Origin: Gnetum montanum | Lineage: Eukaryota; Streptophyta; Gnetopsida; Gnetales; Gnetaceae | Length of the DNA stretch: 58,704 bases | Assembly (NCBI GenBank): GCA_015680685.1 | Contig: MNCI01001964.1 | Coordinates: 49,956-108,659 of the forward strand | Direction of reading: 5' to 3' | Shown here: positions 21,817 to 34,070 of the stretch, piece by piece | Position numbering within the stretch: position 1 is the first letter of the stretch | Layout: every line of letters begins with the position of its first letter | Notes under the pieces: generated by a model | Database searches by the model: none | What the model saw: the letters and a program-made list of their open reading frames with translations, nothing else | What the model was told of the DNA's origin: nothing | Position numbers and translations under genes: made by a program

Positions 21817-23882
21817 TAAGAACAAAGGACTTAGAAGGGGCGTTAAATAAGTTCCCCAATTTGAATGACTAAGACAACCAAAATCACACACATATTTATG
21901 TGGTTCCCCAACTTCGTTATGTCCATACTTGGAGGGTAGAATCCTTGCACATCTTCGAACTTTTTCCTTCAAAAATGTGGTTTAGAGAGCGTCACAACCT
22001 TTACAAAGTTTGAGCTCCACAAAAAGTCTTTTCTTGCAAGAAATACACTTAACCCCACATGGTCCCAACAAGCTCAAAATGTGTTTTTAGGGATACCACA
22101 ACCTTTACAATGATGTGAGCTCTGCACAAAGTGTTTTCTCGCTAGAAACACACTCAGCCCTGGAAAGTCCCAACAAGCTCACAAGATGTCTTTTTGCAAG
22201 AAGCACATTGACCTTGCAGGGCTTATAAAGAGAAAAAGAATCAAGAAGATAATTGATGAGTGGCAAGGTACCCCTACACTCAACCATACGAAACGAGCGT
22301 AGCATGCGCGATCTAGTCAAACTCTGCAGACGGACTAGTTGTGGTACCTAGACAGTTATCCTTAGGCTACAGTTCGCTATCTTCCCACCTGGACTAGTAT
22401 TTATATTTGTCACATATGATTTAGTCCAAAGTAAGGTGTACGATGTGTTCCTAATTCTAACGCTACTCCTGAAGGCAGTGGAAAATGATATTAACTAAGC
22501 TAAGCTAGGAGGAAAAAGGGTAAGAAAATCTAATCTAGCCTAAGTGCGACGAGCAACCGATTCCTTGACTAATCGTACACATCTTGGACCTCGTGCATGA
22601 CTACCACTGGGATTACCAAGCATAGATCCTAGGTACGCCACTGGGCTACCAAGTAGTCATACTTAATGCTCGTAATCAAGTCGTACTCGTACCACGTTAC
22701 TAGCCTAAGTGTGATGAGCAACCGATTCCTTGACTAACTGTACACATCTTGGTGAACGACTACCACTGAGATTACCAAGTGTAGATCCTAGGTACGCAAC
22801 TGGGTTACCAAGTAGTCACATGAAGATGCTCGTAATCAAGTCAAACTCATTCCACGTTACAACAATTAAATAAACAAAGTGACTGCTGCAATGATGAAGT
22901 AATCTCGATCTTTATTGTCAGTCATGTGCATGTCCAAGTACGTCACACTCAAATAAAGGATGCTGTACAATTACATTCACCACACTACGGGCAGACACGG
23001 AAAAAATAAACTATCTCTAGAGTGGCCAAACTACCAAAGCTTTACTACTTCTAGCTCCTAACTAATAACTAATGCCTAAAACTGGGAAAATCTCCTCTTA
23101 TTTATAGAAATTGCGGTGCATTGCAATATCACGTATGCGATATCGTAGGGAAGACGCGATATCGCAGCCTATGCAAATTGCGTCTCATCAATAATGTAAC
23201 TATACTTTACGAATTTCTTGTTTTGAATCTCTCACAATACAAAATACAATTCACAAAAGATACAGAATTGAAGAACTAATCACATCATGAGATATATTCA
23301 ATGATGGAGTAATTATATGAATAATGCTTGTCCTTTTCACAAGGATTCCATTCTATTTTATAGTCATTTTCCTTTCCAAACAACCCTTGAAATTCATGCA
23401 ATAGCTAGGAAATAACTAGTTGGGACATCTCACTAAAAACTGGCCTTTTGCAGGTGGGATGTTTCACTAAAAATTGGAACGACTAACTTGGAACATCCTT
23501 GCTAGGACATCTTAATAACAATTAGGATGTCTATTATTTTTATGGGACATCTAGATTGAAACTAAGCTTTCACCTCTAGGACATCTACTAATCTTTTGGG
23601 ATGTTTAGGCAAATACTATAACATCTTCTTTTGACTTTATGTATTCTTGTCATCTTTCCTATTTCTTTTCCAATTGAGACTTTTTTCATCTTAGATTGAC
23701 AACTCAGCTCTCATCTTGGTCTCAACTTGCCCTTTGTTCCAATCTCTTCTTGACACCATCTAAGCTCTTGTCCTAATCTTGTTATCTTGTCATCATCATA
23801 ATTTTGTTTTTACCAAGTCCTACAAGATTTCAACAAGCACATTTTCCATTTTCCAAGGTTTTGACATACTAAAAGGTCAACA
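21817..23882 (-). repeat. 3' LTR of the Copia element, interrupted by a solo LTR
   Basis: Without the insert at 22254-23190 and its 5-bp duplication it is about 1.12 kb and collinear with 27171-28300. Shared words include ACTTAGAAGG, GGAGGGTAGAATCCTT and AAAAAGAATCAAGAAG. It ends GTCAACA on the plus strand (TGTTGAC as 5' end on the minus strand). The two LTRs are visibly diverged, so insertion is old. Confidence 0.85.
22254..23190 (-). mobile_element. Solo LTR (937 bp) of the TGATGAG Gypsy family inside the Copia LTR
   Basis: Starts TGATGAGTGGCAAGG, ends CTCATCA and is flanked by the perfect duplication ATAAT (22249-22253, 23191-23195). The other LTR of the same Copia element gives the empty site near 27600-27615 (AAGAAGAAAATGTAACT). 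TATAAATA lies on the minus strand at 23099-23106 and GCGATATCGC at 23156-23165. A tandem duplication of about 165 bp starts at 22532 and 22700 (TAGCCTAAGTGYGAYGAGC). Confidence 0.93.
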
Positions 23883-23896
23883 ATCTTCCCCTTTTT
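23883..23896 (-). promoter_or_regulatory. Polypurine tract of the Copia element
   Basis: The minus strand reads AAAAAGGGGAAGAT immediately before TGTTGACC, the LTR start. This is the plus-strand priming site of Copia elements and confirms the orientation. Confidence 0.85.
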
Positions 23897-25842
23897 GGTG
23901 ATGTCCAAAACTTGAGAAAATGGGTTAGTATAACATCATAATATCATATGATTAATAACGAAAGCATAATTTTGTATATATTTAAAAATATCCTTTAGCA
24001 TAGGGATGATTAAAACAAGTCCCATAGAGAGTTGTTCCTTTTTTGTAAACAAATCAAATCAAAATTAGATAATCTATGAAGCACAAATAATCAAAGCCTT
24101 TTAATTGTAGAAATAGGTATTTCAATGAATAACCAAAGGTTGAAACTTCAAGCACTGAAAGTAACAATCTATCTCTGATACAATAAGCCATAAGCCATTG
24201 GTAACAAAACACTTTCTACTGTATAGGCCAAGATCATGAATTTATATCACCATGTGAGTATGAAGACTATGTCCATAATAAGTTCCAAGTCTTAACATAT
24301 AATCTACACAACCTATTACCCATATACTAATAGGTTGAATATACCAATATCTTGGGTTCACCTCATGAAGTTAATACTAAACTCTCTTCCCCTTTTTCAA
24401 CATTAGCAAAAAGACACCACAAGTAGATCTAATTTTTAAGGAGAGAGAATAGCTCATTTTACTTTAAAGTCCTTAGATCCAATATCCATAAGAATGATCA
24501 AGGCTACACAACTGATCATGCTGAATATCTTGAAAAATTAAAAATAGCCACACATATCCTAAAAATACCCATGGAGCAAATGTATGCAAAATTAAAACAT
24601 CCTCACAAAGAAAGACATCTTAAGATTCAAAAGTCATGTGGCCAAAATATATTCATACTTTTACATTAGATACTGTACCATACTCCAAATTAAATTCATT
24701 TTTTCTTGCTCATTTTTTACTATGAGAGCTGGAGTGGGAGATCTTACTACTCGAGTGTATTTTGATGACCATCTCTAAAGACTTCCCCTACACTGGTGGC
24801 CCAAAAGATGATGACTATTGATGAGGTACAATCTACCCATGCATATGTGTTAATTGTCTTCCTAGCTTCTTAATGCATTTTTTCAGAGAGAGTGGTATTC
24901 TTCCCTTAAGCCTTTTATGATCAACTTGATTTTTATAGAGATGCAATCTTCATTCTACCCAAAACATAACATGGAACTAATAGCAATTTTTGCTTCAGAA
25001 ATCATCTACATAGAAATTCTAAGATCAAGTGTGAAGACTAAGGTCTCTCGTTAGTGATGTCCAAAAACCATGATGCAAATATTTTCAATGCAAATAGCAA
25101 ACATCAACAATTTCCTCCTAAATAGTCAACAAGAAATCCTTTTAAAAAGAAAGACCTTATGAACAAACATTAAGGATCCAAAAATCACAATTGCAACAAC
25201 AAACTTCAACTTGATGTTTAACAAAAAAGATCTTTTAGATAGATGATTCCTTGTGATAAATCATCCCTTTTTTGTAAAAGTGTTACCTTTCTAAACAGTT
25301 CATGAGATATCGTCAAGGCACCAAACACTTAATTTTATCATACCCTATTTAAAACCATTGGGACCACAAGGAGGCAACATATTTTTGGTCTAAATCTCAA
25401 AGAGTAATATAGAACAAAACATTATATGAGCTGGATCACAAGGCATATATATGTTCTAGCTACAATGAGATGTTTCTTTTACAAGATAATTAAATAGTCC
25501 AACTTACTAGATCTTATTTGTGTGTTTCTGATTGTTGACTCTTTATCATTCAATGGCTACTAAAACTTTGAGGATCATTTTGCTTTATTTGTAACTCAAC
25601 ACCATGTAACACAAAGTGAGGATTTCTTTGGAATACAAAGATTTCCAATATCATCCATTCAACAATATTCTAACCACTAGCATTTATAAAAGTAAATTAA
25701 TCAAAATTAAGTTCAACAAGTCAAGAAAATAAAGATTACAATCATAGTTATCGTCTCTTATCTTACTTTCTTTTAACTATTGGCATGACTAAGTATGTTT
25801 AGGATGAGGCCCTCCATTATATAGTACCTCCATTGCTTGCAT
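23897..25842 (-). other. Copia interior, no domain recognised
   Basis: Between the polypurine tract and the gag remnant I can read no protease, integrase, reverse transcriptase or RNase H motif in any minus-strand frame, and no long frame. This is probably what is left after a pol deletion, plus a 3' untranslated region. Confidence 0.5.
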
Positions 25843-26993
25843 CTAATCCTTACCATTTTTGACATCAATGTATTTGTTCAAGTCTCTTATTTTATTTAAG
25901 GTTGCTGCTTCATGCTTGTATTTTAATCCTTCAATATCACTAGTTCTTTTAACATGTGTAGTCATCCCTTTCTCTTTCTCTTTCTCTTTAGGTCTCCAAA
26001 TCTTTCTAACACGCAAGACATTCTTTCTAGGCTCCTTTTGATAAGACCATGTAGCCAATTTATAATGCTTTAACCATAAATAACAATGAGATTGCTTATG
26101 CCCATATTCTCCATAATAATAACACATAGTTTTTATTATTTGGGCTACATGTTCAAACCTGGGTGTGTATCTCTAACTTGGTAAAGTACTTGTAGATGTC
26201 TCATAGTGGGAATGATTTCTTAGTCCCCTTTCATCATTTGGATCTCCTCCTTGTTCTAGTTTGATTCATAGAATCTCCTTCTCTTTTGTTAACCTATTAT
26301 TGATGAGCTTCAAATCTACAAGATCTTTGTTAACCTACTCATGGAAAAGGTTTAGCTTTTGCACCTCAGCCCTTATGTCTAAGTTTTCCTTTTCAAGATT
26401 TGAGCACTCAGTATTAAGTGGAACTATCTCTAGTTCTTTAGTATAAAAGGCCTTTTTCATTTTAATGCATAAGTTATAAAGCAAGATTATTTCCTTGCAA
26501 AGTATATCATACCTTTCTTCAATGATACCTTCACATTCATTAGCTTCTACTAAGGGATCTTCATGAGTAAGGGCCATGTAAATAAGATGTGATCTTGTGG
26601 AGATGTCATCTATTTTATCTTCATTATAATCTTCATCCCAGCTTGTGTAGAGATTCTTAGCCTTCTTATCTTCTTAAGCTTCATCATCAAAGATTGGATC
26701 ATTGATGAGTTCTTGATTAGTTAAGACTATAAATGAAAGATGTGAATCTTTGAGTGTATTACTAGTTTCTTCTTCATCATCCCAAATTGTATAGATGATA
26801 TTTACTTTCCTTTCTTTACTAAACTCTTCGTCTTATGACCTATATGCACTAGGGCATTTAGCGGTCGTGTGGCCTCTTCTACCACATATCCATCATTCCA
26901 TAAAAAAGGTATCAAAATTAGAAATTTCAAATTTCTTACCACTTTTCTTATCTTTGTTATCCAATATGTTGTTATTGAGTTGAATTCATTCAT
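25843..26993 (-). pseudogene. gag: Copia (SIRE-like) gag C-terminal half with two damaged zinc knuckles
   Basis: On the minus strand near 26860-26900 is WWICGRRGHTTAKC, a C-x2-C-x4-H-x4-C knuckle with the first Cys lost. An acidic linker (SWDEDYNEDK) and a coiled-coil segment in the open frame 26335-26577 (YTKELEIVPLNTE) follow. A second knuckle at about 26085-26127, CYYYGEYGHKQSHC, has its second Cys replaced by Tyr, and a Lys-rich tail with W-x-P-K-E-K follows. Two knuckles separated by a coiled coil are typical of SIRE/Maximus gag. Several stops and frame changes. Confidence 0.68.
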
Positions 26994-27155
26994 CCAAGAT
27001 GAATAACATTACTACAAACATCACGTGGTTTAAAAATCCTTACATTCAAGCCTTCCAATACATGAAGTTGATCCCATTGAACATTGGCGGCTTGGTGTAT
27101 GATGCTCCTTCCATCATTCACTCCTGAGTTATTAAGCTCCAAAACTAAGAGTCTT

Positions 27156-27169
27156 GGACTCTAATACCA
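27156..27169 (-). promoter_or_regulatory. Primer-binding site (tRNA-Met type)
   Basis: The minus strand reads TGGTATTAGAGTCC, one or two bases inside the 5' LTR. It is the plant Copia primer site TGGTATCAGAGC complementary to initiator tRNA-Met, with one or two changes. Confidence 0.82.
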
Positions 27170-27170
27170 C

Positions 27171-28300
27171 TTTAGGACTAAGAACTTAGAAGGAAGATTG
27201 AATGAGTTCCCAAAATTCAAACAACCAAGATAACCAAAATCACACACAAATTTACGTGGTTATCCAACTTGAGCACTTCCACACTAGGAGGGTAGAATCC
27301 TTACATACTTGTGAACTTTGTTCCTTCAAAAATGTAGTTTAAAGGACACCACAACCTTTACAAAATTTAAGCTCTACATAAAGTGTTTTCTCATAGGAAA
27401 TACACTCAAACTTGCAAGGTCCCAACAAGCTCAAAATGTGGTTTCAAGAATCCCACAACCTTTACAGTGATGTGAGCTATGCATAAAATGTTTTCTTGTT
27501 GGAAACACTCTCAACCCTACAAGGTCCTAACAAGCTCATAAGATGTCTTCTTCTAAGAAGCATATCCACCCTGCAAGGCTTACAAAGAGAAAAAGAATCA
27601 AGAAGAAAATGTAACTATACTTTACAAATTCCTTGCTTTAAAGCTCTCACAATACAAAATAAAAACTACAAAATATGGAAAACTGAAGAACTAATCACAT
27701 CAAAAGATACATTCAATGATAAAGTAATTGTATGAACAATGTTTGTTCTTTTTAAGAGGATTCCAGTCTATTTTATAGTCAAACAACCCTCAAACTTCAT
27801 GTAATGGCTAGGAAATGGCTAGTCAGAACATTCTATTCAAGCCTGGGATGTCTCACTAACAGCTAGCCTCTTGTAGGTGGGATGTCCCATTGAAAATTGG
27901 CATGCCTCACTTGGGACATCCCAGCTAGGGCATCTCAATAGCAATTAGAAGGTCTATTGTTTTTGTGGGACATCTGGCCTAAAACTAAAACTAAGCTTTC
28001 ATCTCTAGGACATCTAAGTAAATACTAGAGCATCTTCTTTTGACTTCATGTATTCTTATCATCTTTTCTCTTTATTTTATGATTGAGACTTTTGTCATCT
28101 CAAATTGATAACTCAACTCTTGTCTTGGTCTCAACTTGCTATTTGTCCCAATCTCTTCTTGACATCACCTAAGCTCCTGTGCTGATCTCATCATCTTGTC
28201 ATCATCATGATTTTATCTTTCCCAAGTCTTGCAATATTTCCACAAGCTCATTTTCCACATTCTTCATTTTCTAAGGTTTTCACACACCAAAAAGTCAACA
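27171..28300 (-). repeat. 5' LTR of the Copia element (1130 bp)
   Basis: On the minus strand it runs from TGTTGACTTTTTGG (28300) to about 27171, next to the primer site. It is collinear with 21817-23882 and carries no foreign insert, so it serves as the empty-site reference for the nested solo LTR. The exact inner boundary is uncertain by a few bases (the expected terminal TG is mutated). Confidence 0.85.
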
Positions 28301-30075
28301 AACACTACTTTTTGCTAACCACTACAACCTTCTTCCTTCCCCCCTCTCCCCCTAAAAACTTTTTAGATACTACTTTTTTGTTAGTGCCTCCCCCTCCCTC
28401 CAATCTAAACATTACTTTTTTTCTAACCCATTATAACAACATCAACATAATACCCACATATATATTCCTAAACATAGAATGTATCTGCCCCTTAAAAAAC
28501 TATTCTACAAACCTATCTATAATTCAAAAAAAAAGTAACAAACACTGCATACATCCTTATAACAACAATAATGTATAATTCACACCCTTTAGTCAATTTT
28601 CTCAATTGAATAAATAACCTATCAAAAAAATAAGGGAAAGTGTTGGAACCTTGCAATAATTATAATATAGGTACACCCCAAGATATATAGTCTAATTCGA
28701 AGTTTCTAACCCAACATTGCCTATTAGAGTTGAACACATGACTTGGGGCTTTTAAATTAAGAATCTTTACCACTAGGCTAATAGCTAATTGGTAAAAATA
28801 AGAAAACCCCTACAATATATACCCATTATCATAAGAACAACATAATACCCATATATATATTCCTAAACATACAATATATACACCCCCTAAATAACTATTC
28901 TTCCAAATATCCACGTATATAATCCTAAGTATACAATCTATGGATCCTCCAAACAACTACTCTACAAACCTCTCACATCCCAAATAATTTGTTGAAATGA
29001 ATAATGAACCCATTAATAAAAACTATGCTACAAGAGAACGACCCATTCATCAAATAAACTAACACTACATACACCTTTATAACAACAACAACATATACCT
29101 CACACCCCTTAACTAGATTCCTGAATTGAACAAATAAATAATGTATAGACTCCCTAATTAGCTATTCTATAAACCTCTCACATCCAATCCATTGGCCAAT
29201 TAGTTTGCTCACACACATTTATGGTTGAAGGTATAAGGTCCAAAGCACGATAGAAACACCCTTTCTGGCGCTTCACATGTTGCTAGCCTAGAGGTATGCC
29301 CTATGTGGTATAGATCCAACCTATCCAATATTCAAAAATAAATAAAAACAAAATAACACTACATACACCTTTATAAAAATAATAACATCATACCCATAAC
29401 CCCTAAACAAATTGATATATTGAACAAAAAACATATGAAAACCAACTACAACTACAATATATATCCCTTACAATAACAAAAAGATAATTCCCACAACCCC
29501 TAAATAAATTGCTATAAATAAAATTAAAACTATTCTACCAACCTATCTACTCAACCTTCTTTTCAAATTGTACATTTTGTAGCAATTTTCTCTTTTTACA
29601 CAACTTTACAAATCTCCAACAAGAAGACTAATCATTAAAACAACTTCAAAAAGAAGCTAGCAAGACAAAACAAAAATATCTACAACAAACCACTATATCC
29701 AACAACTGCTAGACGAAATTCCAAGATAGCATAAACAAAAATTATGTGAAAAAACAACACACCAAACTGCAGAGAAGAGGTAGATGAGTAGACAAGAAGA
29801 ATAAAAAAGACAAAAAAGAAGAGAGGCTTCATCCAAGGTTAATGAAAATGTTGAATTAGATTATATATATATATATTATATATAAGGTGGTTGAGAGCAT
29901 ATGGCTTAAAAAAGTTAATAGAGGTTTGACTTCTTAACCATCAACAAAATACTAAAATGAAAACTAACCAAACATTTCATTCCCTCTAAAGTAGATGTTG
30001 GATAAATGACATTTAACAAGATCCTACTACTAGGATTGCAAACAATACCATCTACTTCTTCTCATTTTCCATGTT
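28301..30075. repeat. AT-rich dispersed repeat, copy 3
   Basis: This continues the repeat interrupted by the Copia element: C-rich block (28320-28425), ACAACAATAATG-type block (28430-28640), SINE, then sequence collinear with 19210-21250. 29150-29165 preserves the target that the solo LTR at 19581 occupies in copy 2. A TA microsatellite sits at about 29858-29886. No coding potential; the 28207-28578 open frame is low-complexity. Confidence 0.7.
28655..28790 (-). repeat. tRNA-derived SINE copy
   Basis: The minus strand reads TTAGCCTAGTGGTAAAG (A box intact), then AGTCATGTGTTCAACTCTA (B-box region), then AATGTTGGGTTAGAAAC and the ATATATCTTGGGGTGTACC tail, as in the copies at 8860 and 21515. 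Confidence 0.65.
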
Positions 30076-30093
30076 TTGTGGTTTGTTTTTTCT

Positions 30094-31967
30094 ACATTTT
30101 GTTCAATCTCTACCAACTCTCTTTAGTTGCTACACATGATCCACATAAAATTTTTAACTCATAAAACTTATTCTCTCTTCATGATTGTTGGCTGAAGATG
30201 GAGTTTAGAACCTTTTAGGTTTTGGATTTCAAGCTTAATTAAGGTTTTTTTGTTGGGAACACATGAGTTTGTTTAAGTTAGAGATCCAATAGCAGCTGTG
30301 ATAATTCTATTATTAATATTATTTCTCCCATTACTTCTGCTAGTCAATCTAGCTTTCACTCCAACAAAATGACATAGTTCATTGATGTTTAGATTCTTTT
30401 GAACTAAAATATGTGCAACCAAATCATGATGGAGTATAACCAATTGATTAAATGATGCTACACAAAGTTTTTGCTTCACATGATGCTACTCTTCTCCATG
30501 CTATCTAAGGAAGTATGTATAACACTAGTAGAACCCCTCTCATTCTCATCATGGATTCTAATCCATCAACTAAATTCTTAAATGTGAGGAACCCTCAACT
30601 CTTATAGTTTCAAAAATAAGATCCACATTTGGCAAATGTCTTTCCCAAACCCATCATCTATTGGAGAAATTTTTAAATTACAAAGGTTCCTAATGTTGTA
30701 GTAGATTTAATTCTAGTATTTAAACTTCCTAATCTACAAATTTTTGACTTGTCCTCACACCTGAAAACTAAGGGTTGTCATTTTTTTCTTTCAAACATGT
30801 GCCCACTATTTTTTTTCTTTCAAACATGTGCCCATTATTTTCTTTCAGTAAGGGCCAAGTTCTTCCTATAAATTATCTATTATCATCCCTATTTTTGGCA
30901 TGCATCCAACATTAAAGGCACATTAATAAGTGATGAAATTTTCTAAACATGCTTCATTCTACTTTTAATTTTTGTCATTTCTACCTCATTTGTAGTTCAT
31001 GTTTAGTAGATTCTTTCATGTTTTGCATTTTTTTATTTTTTCTACATTTTGTTCAATCTTTGCCAATTCTCTGTAGTTGTTACATGTGATCTGCATAAAA
31101 ATTTTAACTCATAAAACTTCTTATTTCTTTACAATTTTTGGCCAAAGATGGAGTTTAGAACCTTTCAGGTTTTAGATTTTGTGCTCAATTAAGGTCTTCA
31201 TGTTAAGCACCCATGAGTTTGTTTGAGTTCAAGATCTGAGAGCAACAATGATAATTCTATCATTACTATTATTCCTTCTCTTGCTCTTGATAGCTGATCT
31301 AGCTCTTACTCCATCATAATGACATAGTTCAGTAATGTTCAAATTCTTTTAGACTAAACTATATGCATCCAAGTCATGATGGAGTACAACTAGTTCATTG
31401 AATGATGCTACATAAAGATTCTGCTTTACATGATGCTACTTTCCTCCAAGCTATCCAAGGAAGCATGTACAACATTAGTAGAACACCTCTTGTTCTTATC
31501 ATGGATTTCATTCCTTTGACTAAATCCTTAAACATGAGGGACCCTAAACTCCTACTACTTCAACAACAAGATTCATGTCTCGAAAATGCCTTTCCCAATT
31601 GTATCATCTATTGGAGAAATTTTCAAACTACAAAGATTTCTAATGTTGTAGTAAATTCAATTTTGGTATTCAAACTTTCTAATCTTCAAACTATTTTCCC
31701 ACCCTCATATCTATAAAAGTATGGATGACATTTTTTTTCTTTCAAACATGTGCCCACTATTTTCTTTTAGAAAGGGTCAAGTTCTTTCTATAAATTGTCT
31801 GCTTCCATCCCTATCTTTTAGCATGCATCCAGCATCAAAAGCATGCTAATGAAGGGTGAAATTTTCAAAAGGACTTCATGTGGCTTCTGATGTTTGTTAT
31901 TTCTACCTCATTTGTAGTTCATGTTTACAAACTTCTTCCATGTTTTACAATTTCTTTGGTTTTTTCG
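30094..31967 (+). repeat. Tandem repeat of about 0.95 kb (two units) ahead of a LINE
   Basis: Units begin at 30094 and 31044 (ACATTTTGTTCAATCT) and a third partial start is at 31968, so the period is about 925-950 bp. Each unit carries GATGGAGTTTAGAACC, a TGACATAGTTCA block, a frame reading LHDAT..AI.GSMYN.SRTPL, and TTTCAAACATGTGCCCA. The frame is open for 104 codons in unit 2 (31402-31716) and broken in unit 1. The third copy leads straight into the LINE endonuclease at 32060, suggesting that these are repeated 5' segments of that LINE. The encoded protein is not recognised. Confidence 0.6.
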
Positions 31968-32059
31968 ACATTTTGCATGATTTCTATTAACTTTTGGTAG
32001 TTGTTGCACGTAATCCACATAAACTTTTTAGCATTTAAATTGTTTTGTAGTAATTTCTT

Positions 32060-33780
32060 CTCCATAGTTTGCCTAAAATTCCTTGGCTTTTAGATGGCAA
32101 TTTTAATATCATTGAAAATTATTATGATAAAATTGATGGAGTTTCTCCTCATCTTGCAAGCCATGAGCTTCCTATTTAGTGTAATGTTAAGGAATAATTT
32201 TGTTTATTTGATGCTCTTGGATCAATTTTTTGTAGTGATGATTGGTTTACCTTGTCTAACCTCTATGAAGGTCAAATATTTGAAAGACTTGATCAATTTT
32301 ATTTTTCCAATTATTCTTCTTGGTTCTATGATATCTTGTTAGCGAACATAAGCAAGTGGAAGGAGAAGAAGTTTTCAATAGCTAGTAAGTTTATTGATTG
32401 TGAGCATATCATTCAAGCTCCTCGTGTATATTATTCTTCATGTTAGGCTCCTAGTATTTTTGCATATCGACACATTGATCAGCTTCTGAAAAATTTTCTT
32501 TAGAGTAGCAACCATTCTAGAAAAGGATTTTATCATGTTGTGTGGGACATTTTCACTTCTCACAATGAAGATGGTGGATTAGGATTGATTAATTATTATA
32601 AGTATGGTATTGTTTCATGTGTCAAGTGGGTAGTTAAATACTTGTTTGGTAGAAAGCCTTAGAAGCTTCTTTTTCAAAAGTGCATTCAAATGGGTAAGCC
32701 TAGAGGTAGTGGTTATTGGAGAGATACCCATTTTTAAAATTGGATCGTTTTTCCAAAAGGTATTACTTTATTAGTTACTAGGTTTTATTATCATAAAGAA
32801 TATTTGGAAGGCTTGGAGTTCTATCACTGGTTTTTAGAATTTCAATAATATTACTGTTTCTACCTCTATGCTTGATAAGCTTTCTCCTTAGTGGCTTCCA
32901 ATTAATAATGAATCATAGGCTATTAAGTGTCCATAACTTTGTAGTACATGATGAAAGCTTAGCATTTCCTTCCTTTCATCTCTTCACATGCATAATCATT
33001 GGATTACTTGATTTGAGTGTCAAAGTCACTATAACATTAATGTTTCTAAGAAATCTATATTTTTTGATCTATTGAATAATTTGAATAGAAGTGTAGCTAT
33101 TCAAGATTCTCATAATGGTTTTCTTAATTTTTCTTGGATTAATGGCCATCATGTTTTTCCATATTGACCCAATATTATGTATACTTTCATTAGTTCTAAT
33201 ATTAATATTTGGTCAATATTTAATTATCTTTCGAAGGTTAATCACAATGTGCAGTTATGGAAATAGCGAATTTAGAAGATATGCAATGACACTACTCCTT
33301 CAAAAATTAGACATTTTCTATGGTTCTTGATTCATCAATATTTGTATATTGGTATTCAATGCTTTCATTTGGGTGTTCATGATCCAAGATGTCATATCTG
33401 CAACATGAAAGATACATTCATCCATTGTTTTTTTTTTACTTGTCCTCTTAATTTTAGCATTTGGACTTGGTGTAGCAAGTATTTACATGGTTTTCAACCA
33501 AGATTAAATGAAGTTTTATTTGGGGACACTCCTCAACTTCAAGGGTTTCTATTTCATAGTTGGCATTACTTCTATCCTCTTATTCTCTATGTCATCTAGA
33601 AGTTTCAATGTAATGTAGTTTTCACAAAGATTCCTTAGCTAATTTTCTTCCTTTGTTAGTTTAAGGTGACATCATTCAACAACTGACACTTCAGCTAAAT
33701 TACCAAATATTTCTATCTATAGTTTTCTTTTTTATTAATAGGAGGCATTTAGTAGGAAGTGAAAACCCATTTGGACACTT
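32060..33780 (+). pseudogene. L1-like LINE ORF2 with internal deletion
   Basis: Endonuclease motifs (PWLLDGNFNIIEN at 32080, RLDQFYFSNYSSW at 32288) pass at about 32340 directly into the region after the reverse transcriptase palm (NISKWKEKK, VYYSSC, SSNHSRKGFYHVVWDI, DGGLGLINYYK). These match LINE A at about 17340-17640 (YYSSCWAPF, SQKGFHHVAW, DGLGLLNSYK). The end of the endonuclease and the catalytic core of the reverse transcriptase are therefore deleted. A zf-RVT-like block is at 33290-33480 (RCHICNMKDTFIHC). Many stops. Confidence 0.75.
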
Positions 33781-34070
33781 CTAAACAAGGGCAAGATCTA
33801 ATTCTTTTCTTATCCTAGAGAGGATTTTTTTCAAGATTAGTTGTCAAGATGAAAACCTAAAAAGGCATCTCCAACACCCCTGGGTCTTTTCTTTTCATTG
33901 TTTTTGAGTTTCTCCTCTACTTTTCTACTTTTTTATTTTGAATCTAATTTTTCTAATAGATTTTTTTTTTGAGGTTCAACACACTCACCCCTACATTCTT
34001 ACCTAAGCTCCAACTAAATTCTACTAAAATACAACATTGGTTGGTATACATATAGCCAAAGGTTCAATTA
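33781..34070. other. Unassigned AT-rich interval
   Basis: Sequence between the LINE end and the SINE. T-rich runs are present (e.g. 33960-33970); no gene, repeat boundary or RNA feature is recognised. Confidence 0.4.

Larger units (their letters stand above)
21817..28300 (-). mobile_element. SIRE-like Ty1/Copia retrotransposon, internally deleted, with nested solo LTR
   Basis: Two long direct repeats (21817-23882, containing the nested solo LTR, and 27171-28300) bound a 3.3-kb interior. Read on the minus strand the order is LTR, primer site TGGTATTAGAGTCC (tRNA-Met type), gag with CCHC motifs, unrecognised sequence, polypurine tract, LTR starting TGTTGACC. The whole is flanked by AACAC (21812-21816 and 28301-28305), and the undisturbed target is seen at 11400-11425. 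The interior is too short for a SIRE-type gag-pol, so most of pol is deleted. Confidence 0.85.

Noticed and set aside
21661-21972. 103-residue minus-strand frame
   Set aside because: It crosses the Copia target duplication and LTR boundary at 21812-21817, so it cannot be one gene.
28207-28578. 123-residue plus-strand frame
   Set aside because: It starts inside the Copia LTR and runs across its end at 28300 into a C/T-rich repeat; low complexity.
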